Origin: Rutpela maculata | Lineage: Eukaryota > Arthropoda > Insecta > Coleoptera > Cerambycidae | Length of the DNA: 64,000 bases | Direction of reading: 5' to 3' | Assembly (NCBI GenBank): GCA_936432065.2 | Contig: OW386292.2 | Location: 13,236,918-13,300,917, forward strand | Shown: positions 57,896 through 64,000 of the stretch, piece after piece | Numbering within the stretch: the first letter of the stretch is position 1 | Layout of the letters: each line of letters opens with the position of its first letter | The notes under the pieces: generated by a model | Database searches by the model: none | Told to the model about the DNA's origin: nothing | Seen by the model: the letters and a program-made list of their open reading frames with translations, nothing else | Translations under genes and position numbers: made by a program

Positions 57896-58241
57896 GTCAT
57901 ATTTATCTCTAGAAAGAGTGGTTAATTTTCGAACAATTTAATATATTTGTGAAGAGGACATGAAAAACTATTAACAACAACAACACTTCTTATAATATAA
58001 AATAATTTTGCCAAAAATAGGAAAAACTAAACTACAATAAATGTTCGGATTGTCTTCCATTGACATCTATGCATATTTATCGCATTTCTAATATTTACCG
58101 AGAAGGCCATGGAAAAAAAAAGAAAATCGAAATAATCATAAATGTCAAAAATTTATTTGTGAGCTAATTGTGAGTGAGCATTGTTAAAAATGGTTCAGTT
58201 TGGAGTTTAGTAATGGTGAAAAATATGCTACAATGGACCGC
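57896..58241. other. No recognised feature
   Basis: AT-rich spacer before the palindrome; it contains ACAATGGACCGCAATGGACC just outside the left palindrome end. Confidence 0.4.
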
Positions 58242-58789
58242 AATGGACCACAATAGTCGTGACGTCATGCATGAGGCGGTTAATTTGAATTGCATTCCAT
58301 GCAGTCTTTGAAGCATGCCTTCTGTACATGTGTTTTAAGGGTCAAAATAAATTACTTAAAAATGTATCTAAGGATTGGTACGTTATTTTTTATATTTAAC
58401 TATTGAAACCTAACTACTGATATAAAAATAGAGCTGGATTATAGGTTTTTTACATGTGGTAATCAATTTTCTCTACCGAAAATTATAAAAAAAATATTTT
58501 CTGGATGGCTATTTCTGCGCGTTCTACCAGTATCTGGAAAATTATTCGGAGCGTAGTTCTTTGATTATTTCTTTGTATTCTAACCTCAAAGCCTGTTTTA
58601 TTTATTTTCATTTGAAATTGAATTGCTTTCCGTTATTTTATACTATTATCATAGATTTTCAACCTATAACTTCGTGTTTAAATATTTGTAAGTAAGTATT
58701 TTCACTTAGAAACGCAAATAAATAAAGAAATTACATATTGTATCATTTATTCACAACTTATTTCTATTAAATCTATAAATGATTAAAAT

Positions 58790-59456
58790 AGTTCAAAATT
58801 GAACTGTCTACTAAATACGACATATTCCATGAACATGCTTCATCTGTTAGGGTACGAACATGCCAAAGATGCTACCCAGCTAGAAGTTCATGCCGCAGTT
58901 TCAGAAGATGTATCGAAGCCATCAACGTGTCAAACAAACCTACACATTTAAATGTGACCGCACATACCGTGGATGCTAGCAGAGTGAACTGCTCTTAGCA
59001 CAAATTGATAGCTTCGATGCATCGACTGAAACTGCGGCCTGAACTTCTATATCTGCGTAGCATCTTCGGCATGTTCGTACCCTTACAGAAATATTATAGT
59101 GTGCAAAGAGAGCCAGAGCAGCTATATATGATGTCATAACCATAATCCCCTTGGACAAGTACATTCTGCATCTGTTATATTTTTATCGTTATTCAAAAAT
59201 ACCTGAAAACAATTGATTACGTTAAAAGTCAAATATGATAATGTTTAAAAAAAAATGCACACACCTCTACTTTATAGATTCTATCTCTCATGCTAGCATG
59301 AACTTGTCCCTTAACAATCGGTACTTCGGGATCATAAATCATTCCTTTCACGTGGCTCGCTTCAACAGAACTTTCTGCCTTGACCATGAGTTTTCCTTTA
59401 TCTTTAAAAAATTGAGCAGAAAAATGCAATACGTGTTTTTGAACCATTTTTCAATG
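58790..59456 (-). pseudogene. SWIM zinc-finger protein pseudogene, left arm
   Basis: Exon 1 (59456-59265) follows an acceptor (CTATTTTTAG) and encodes HVLHFSAQFFKDKGKLMVKA then VHASMRDRIYKVE, ending at a GTGTGT donor. Exon 2 from 59202 encodes FLNNDKNITDAECTCPRG, then a stop and a 2-base gain break the expected CHHIAALALFAHYNIS. This is the CxC...CxH pattern of a SWIM finger. A MITE (58850-59082) interrupts the frame further on. Compared with the right arm, a 7-base gain near 59446 shifts the start of exon 1, and it lacks two residues (IA) after HFSA. Confidence 0.75.
58850..59082. mobile_element. PIF/Harbinger MITE in the left arm, TSD TTA
   Basis: 233 bp with inverted ends GGGTACGAACATGCC continuing for ~50 bp, flanked by TTA (58847-58849 and 59083-59085). 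Mirror copy at 60846-61078. Confidence 0.85.
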
Positions 59457-60473
59457 CTAAAAATAGGTAAGTATATTGATACATACATATTCAAAAATTA
59501 CTTTGTTATAATTTCAATCACAAACGTAGGTACGTACGATGCCGTTGAAATATATTATTATTGACTCCAGTACAAATTTGGAATGCAAACGCTTTAAATA
59601 CTGTAAAATCTTTGAAAATTATAAAAGAAATAATCCACTATACATAACCTTAAATTTCATCTAGCCAAGGTAAACAAATAAAAAGATGCAGATATGTTCG
59701 ACATACGTACACACGCGTGCGCAATAAAAAAATAATTTATGGAAAAATTTCAAGAGGACTTTAAAAATTACAGTTTTATTACAATAAGGCCCAGCTTTTA
59801 AAGTTAAAACATTTGTATGATAATTTAATAGTTAAATATTCACAGATTTTCTGAAATTTCAAATTCAATTTTGACCAGTGTCTTATGTACAGTGGTAATA
59901 AGGTCGATGTTAGAAATAGGATGAAATAGTTAGAGTGGGAGTGAAACGTCACACTATTTCGGTCCATAGTGTGACGTTTCACTCCCACTCTAACTATTCC
60001 ATCCTATTTCTAACATCGACCTTATTGCCACTGTACATAAGACACTGGTCAAAATTGAATTTGAAATTTCAGAAAATCTGTGAATATTTAACTATTGAAT
60101 TATCATACAAATGTTTTAACTTTAAAAGCTGCGACTTCTTGTAATAAAACTGTAATTTTTAAAGTCCTCTTGAAATTCCTACAGAAATTAGTTTTTTATT
60201 GCGCACGCGTGTGTACGTATGTCGAATATATCTGCATCTTTTTATTTGTTATTTGTTTACCTGGACTAGATTAAATTTAAGGTTATGTATATTGGATTAT
60301 TTCTTTTATAATTTTCAAGGATTTTACAGTATTTAAAGCGTTTGCATTCCAAATTTGTACCGGAGTCAATAATAATATATTTCAACGGCATCGTAAGTAC
60401 CTACGTTTGTGATTGAAATTATAACAAAGTAATTTTTAAATATGTATGTATCAATATACTTACCTATTTTTAG

Positions 60474-61125
60474 CATTGGTTCAAAAACACGTATTGCATT
60501 TTTCTGCAATTGCTCAATTTTTTAAAGATAAAGGAAAACTCATGGTCAAGGCAGAAAGTTCTGTTGAAGCGAGCCATGTGAAAGGAATGATTTATGATCC
60601 CGAAGTACCGATTGTTAAGGGACAAGTTCATGCTAGCATGAGAGATAGAATCTATAAAGTAGAGGTGTGTGCATTTTTTTTAAACATTATCATATTTGAC
60701 TTTTAACGTAATTAATTGTTTTCAGATATTTTTGAATAACGATAAAAATATAACAGATGCGGAATGTACTTGTCCAAGGGGATTATGGTTATGACATCAT
60801 ATATAGCTGCTCTGGCTCTCTTTGCACACTATAATATTTTTGTAAGGGTACGAACATGCCGAAGATATTACGCAGATATAGAAGTTCAGGCTGCAGTTTC
60901 AGTCGATGCATCGAAGCTATCAATTTGTGCTAAGAGCAGTTCACTCTGCTAGCATCCACGGTATGTGCGGTCACATTTAAATGTATAGGTTTGTTTTACA
61001 CGTTGATGGCTTCGATACATCTTCTGAAACTGTGGCATGAACTTCTAGCTGGGTAGCATCTTTGGCATGTTCGTACCCTAACAGATGAAGCATATTCATG
61101 GAATATGTCGTATTTATTAGACAGT
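60474..61125 (+). pseudogene. SWIM zinc-finger protein pseudogene, right arm
   Basis: Mirror of the left-arm copy and slightly better preserved. Exon 1 at 60474-60664 is open from its acceptor to the GTGTGT donor: LVQKHVLHFSAIAQFFKDKG, then VEASHVKGMIYDPEVPIVKG and VHASMRDRIYKVE. Exon 2 starts at 60728 and carries the same stop plus 2-base gain after CPRG as the left arm, so those lesions predate the duplication. The MITE at 60846-61078 sits in the coding part. Without it the frame would run from HYNIS to VTDEACSWNMS. No first exon or 3' end is identified. The family resembles insect SWIM proteins often linked to YqaJ-type nucleases; that link is recollection, not seen here. Confidence 0.75.
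60846..61078. mobile_element. PIF/Harbinger MITE in the right arm, TSD TAA
   Basis: Same 233-bp MITE as 58850-59082, flanked by TAA (60843-60845 and 61079-61081). It inserted in the pseudogene before the inverted duplication, since both arms share the site. Confidence 0.85.
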
Positions 61126-61740
61126 TCAATTTTAAACTATTTTAATCATTTATAGATTTAATAGAAATAAGTTGTGAATAAATGATACAATATGTAATTT
61201 CTTTATTTATTCGTGTTTCTAAGTGAAAATACTTACTTACAAATATTTAAACACGAAGTTATAGGTTGAAAATCTATGATAATAGTATAAAATAATGGAA
61301 AGCAATTCAATTTCAAATAAAAATAAATAAAACAGGCTTTGAGGTTAGAATACAAGGAAATAATCAAAGAACTACGTTCCGAATAATTTTCCAGACACTT
61401 GCAGAACGCATGCGCAGAAATAGCCATCCAGAAAATATTTTTTTTATAATTTTCGGTAGAGAAAATTGATTACCACATGTAAAAAACCTATAATCCAGCT
61501 CTATTTTTATATCAGTAGTTAGGTTTCAATAGCTAAATATAAAAAATAACGTACCAGTCCTTAGATACATTTTTAAGTAATTTATTTTGACCCTTAAAAC
61601 ACATGTACAGAAGGCATGCTTCAAAGACTGCATGGAATGCAATTCAAATTAACCGCCTCATGCATGACGTCACGACTATTGTGGTCCATTAAGTGTTTTA
61701 TAGAATGCGGACAAGATTCAAATTTAGCTTCCGAGCTTTA

Positions 61741-62270
61741 TTACTTCCACATCCAGTGGAAGTATAGTAACGACAAAAAAATTTTAAAAAATTTTTATTG
61801 TCCAAATAGGCTTAAAATGTTATGAAACGTCGAGATTTTAAGTTTGAGCAAAAAAAAAAAATTTCTGTCTGTCTGTCGGTCTGTCTGTCTGTCTGTCGGT
61901 CTGTCTGTCTGTCTGTAACTTTTTTTTGTGCGCACGTTTACTCTGGAACCGTTTAAGATATTGACTTGAAATTTGGTACACATATGTACTTTAACGAGAT
62001 CTAGAACTAGATTATATTTTCATCTTGTTCCGTCGAAGAGTTGGGGGGTAAATTGGGGTAAATTTGGGGTAAATGGGTAACTCAAGCAGGTAAGAGTCCA
62101 TTAAATTGGTATTTAGTATATACAAGAGAAGCTAAGGTCTCAAAAAAATTTTTGGCATTAGCCACCCCCATTACCACCCCCACCTCCTTATTAAAGGAGA
62201 TGAAAAAAAATTGTGATTTAGTGTATGTACAGGAACCAGAAACCTCAAAATATTTTTTTACTTCATTTTA
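61741..62270 (+). repeat. ACTTCCACATCC interspersed repeat, copy d (3' truncated)
   Basis: Starts TTACTTCCACATCCAGTGG and follows copy c closely, including a GTCTGTCTGTCGGTCTG array at 61866-61918. It stops matching near 62270. Confidence 0.85.
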
Positions 62271-63039
62271 CTTCAAAATATATATATGGTGCATTCAACG
62301 AATTATGACATTCTTTTCCTACATTGTCATCCTAGATAATTTTTTTTTCAGAGTGCTTAGTAATCGCAACCATTTTACTATTAACTGGTGCTCAAAAAAT
62401 AAAAGCACGTTTTTGAGTATTTATTGCACTTTTTGTCAGTGCTCGGCACAGCTCTGATTAAAACACCCTGTACAGTAATTAGGTTATGAGTTCTAATTAA
62501 AAGTCTAGCTTGTACCTACTTTAGAAAAATAAATCCTCCGTTATCCGACCCAATTGGCCACTACATATCACGATATATTCCACATTACCGTCCAACCCCT
62601 TTCCTGATTGTAATATACAATTTGGTCGACATGACAAGCTGAAGGTAATTATTCAAGTTAACACAGAAAAGCCATATCGTTTTTCTTGTTTTAATCCGTT
62701 AATACTCAACTGAAATAGGCCTGATTTAGGTGTTGGTCATTTAATGCCCATACTAAATGCCTCAGATTATTTTAATTGCCCAATAAATACCGGGAGTCAT
62801 TAAAAATACATGTGTTGACCATTATGTTGGATTAAACAAACAAATCTCTTATGGTTCCCAGTGAGTAGTCTATTTATACAAAACAACATTAAATTATACG
62901 TAGTTTGTCAATATTTATGAGGTTTATACTTTTCGTTTTTTTGCAGTTAATACGGACATTTTCGAGTCGTCTTGGTTGTCTCAATTACTTACGATACCTC
63001 TGGACATTCTTCCAGAATATATATTTAATGTTATTGCTA
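62271..63039. other. No recognised gene
   Basis: AAAACACCCTGTACAG at 62460-62475 looks like a solitary mariner terminus. Nothing else supported. Confidence 0.4.
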
Positions 63040-63345
63040 ATTTTATTCTCTCAAATCAACTGTTAGTCCAGTTTTACCTCTAATTTGAGTGCTAATGAAT
63101 GGATTTTGATGAAATCTTGCGCAATGTGTTTGTAATGACGTTGATAAAAAAAAGTTGAAAAGAAGATTAGAATAGGAAATGATCGTAACTTGTAGAATTA
63201 AGTCAAAAATGAAAAAGAAACAATATATTTTTGGTTCAAAATAAGATGTTTTTACTCTTGTGAATTGTTTCGAAAAATGCATATTCTTCGAGATATGGCC
63301 ACTCTAAAATTCCTAAAAGTGGGGGAGGGGAAATGCAACTTTTCT
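63040..63345 (+). repeat. Non-coding repeat shared with 50515-51180
   Basis: Inverse orientation relative to the 50.5-51.2 kb copy, with the same order of boxes and CGAGATATGGCCACTC at 63282-63303. Ends not defined. Confidence 0.65.
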
Positions 63346-64000
63346 GTAAAGTTTGTTTTCACCGAGTTTTTCCGTAGAAAAGTGGAAAACCACGCCTTTC
63401 TTTGAAATTGTAGCGCTTTAAAAATATGTGATTTACACGTATGCATTGAGGCCTTCTAAACATTTTCTGTGTCTTGAAATTTTTTTGTAACTTGCTAATT
63501 TTCCGAGTTACAGGCAGTTTTTCACGATAAATAATGTATTACATTTTTTTCACATTTTTAATTTAAAAATTAAGTACATTGCACCTTTAAAAATGGTATA
63601 ACTATATAGGTTTCATTTTTTTTATAATAATATACTGGCTGACTTTTTTAGTTGGTACAGCACCTTTTCCTCGCTTATGATTAAAGATGGAGTTTTGAAA
63701 TTTGGCAGGCATACTTAGTGACATTTTTTACATCTAATGCACTTTTTAAAATGTTTCTGCTGTTTCCTATCTAACCGGAAGTGACGTCAACTTTCGATTT
63801 TCAAATGAAACACTATAGTTTTTCTTTTAGATTTCAAAACTAGATTTTTTTCTGAGTTAGAATATGTAAGAAAAGTATTAGGTTAGAGAGAAAAGTTTTT
63901 GAGATAATGCGATTTTAAGGTTTCAGGTGTTGAGAAACACTAAAAATTGAGTTACCTATGGAATGATTTTGTGGCAGATTAAAGTTGCCGTCAAAACGCG
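63346..64000. other. Non-coding, probably element-derived
   Basis: AT-rich sequence with TTTTCACGATAAATAATG and a TTTGAGATAATGCG box near 63898, similar in style to the other non-coding elements. No gene seen to the window end. Confidence 0.35.

Larger units (their letters stand above)
58242..61690. repeat. 3.45-kb near-perfect palindrome
   Basis: Left arm from 58242 (AATGGACCACAATAGTCG) is the inverse of the right arm ending at 61690. The arms meet at CACACTA, a 10-base spacer (TTTCGGTCCA, 57-66 of the 59900s), and TAGTGTG. Arms differ by scattered substitutions and small indels only. Each arm holds the same SWIM-domain pseudogene, the same Harbinger MITE, and identical flanks. No target duplication or terminal motif indicates a transposon. 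Confidence 0.9.

Noticed and set aside
59235..59564. 109-codon plus-strand frame in the left palindrome arm
   Set aside because: It is antisense to exon 1 of the SWIM pseudogene, which has splice signals and family motifs on the other strand.
62152..62457. 101-codon plus-strand frame
   Set aside because: It begins inside the interspersed repeat copy d and continues into unrelated sequence; no motif is seen.

Overview
The window looks like a transposon-dense stretch of an insect (at least arthropod) nuclear genome. It is AT-rich and I found no convincing intact host gene. Almost every recognisable coding fragment belongs to a mobile-element family: non-LTR retrotransposons, a Penelope-like retroelement, mariner/Tc1, hAT, PIF/Harbinger, an XPG/FEN1-like nuclease family, a SWIM zinc-finger family, and a transposase-like family common in arthropods. 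Most long open frames are chance frames or pieces of decayed element genes. I cannot name the species.

Layout. 0-8 kb: a TA-flanked MITE at the left edge, then two Jockey/CR1-like RT pseudogenes, each split by another element, and a Penelope GIY-YIG remnant split by a SINE that resembles 5S rRNA. 9-24.4 kb: several long-terminal-repeat DNA elements with TAGT-starting ends, carrying four or five divergent remnants of one XPG/FEN1-like nuclease gene with a cysteine-rich or acidic tail. Among them lie a 1.65-kb palindrome and a mariner that landed in the centre of a palindromic MITE. 24.4-30 kb: a non-coding interspersed repeat broken by insertions, a second copy of the TA-flanked MITE, and a rearranged mariner. 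30-37 kb: a nested set consisting of a palindromic repeat, an element of TTATAAA-rich arms, and a TA-flanked transposon with a SWIM-domain gene remnant. 37-49.6 kb: a deleted hAT, a foldback mariner-type family, a hAT MITE, a third MITE copy, a Tc1 element and mariner MITEs. 49.6-57.9 kb: an element with a near full-length but broken transposase-like gene, a 2.4-kb foldback with a perfect 8-bp duplication, and a 245-bp insertion carrying a hammerhead ribozyme. 58.2-61.7 kb: a 3.45-kb near-perfect palindrome carrying a SWIM-domain pseudogene on each arm. 61.7-64 kb: another interspersed repeat copy and non-coding repeat sequence.

The genes form no pathway; the unit of organisation is the insertion. 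Target-site duplications often allow the order of insertion to be read, sometimes to the codon. The most notable signals are (i) the XPG-like nuclease family inside long-TIR elements with 3-bp duplications and oriented subterminal motifs, (ii) the hammerhead ribozyme, (iii) the 5S-like SINE, and (iv) two very large palindromes that are either real inverted duplications or assembly artefacts.
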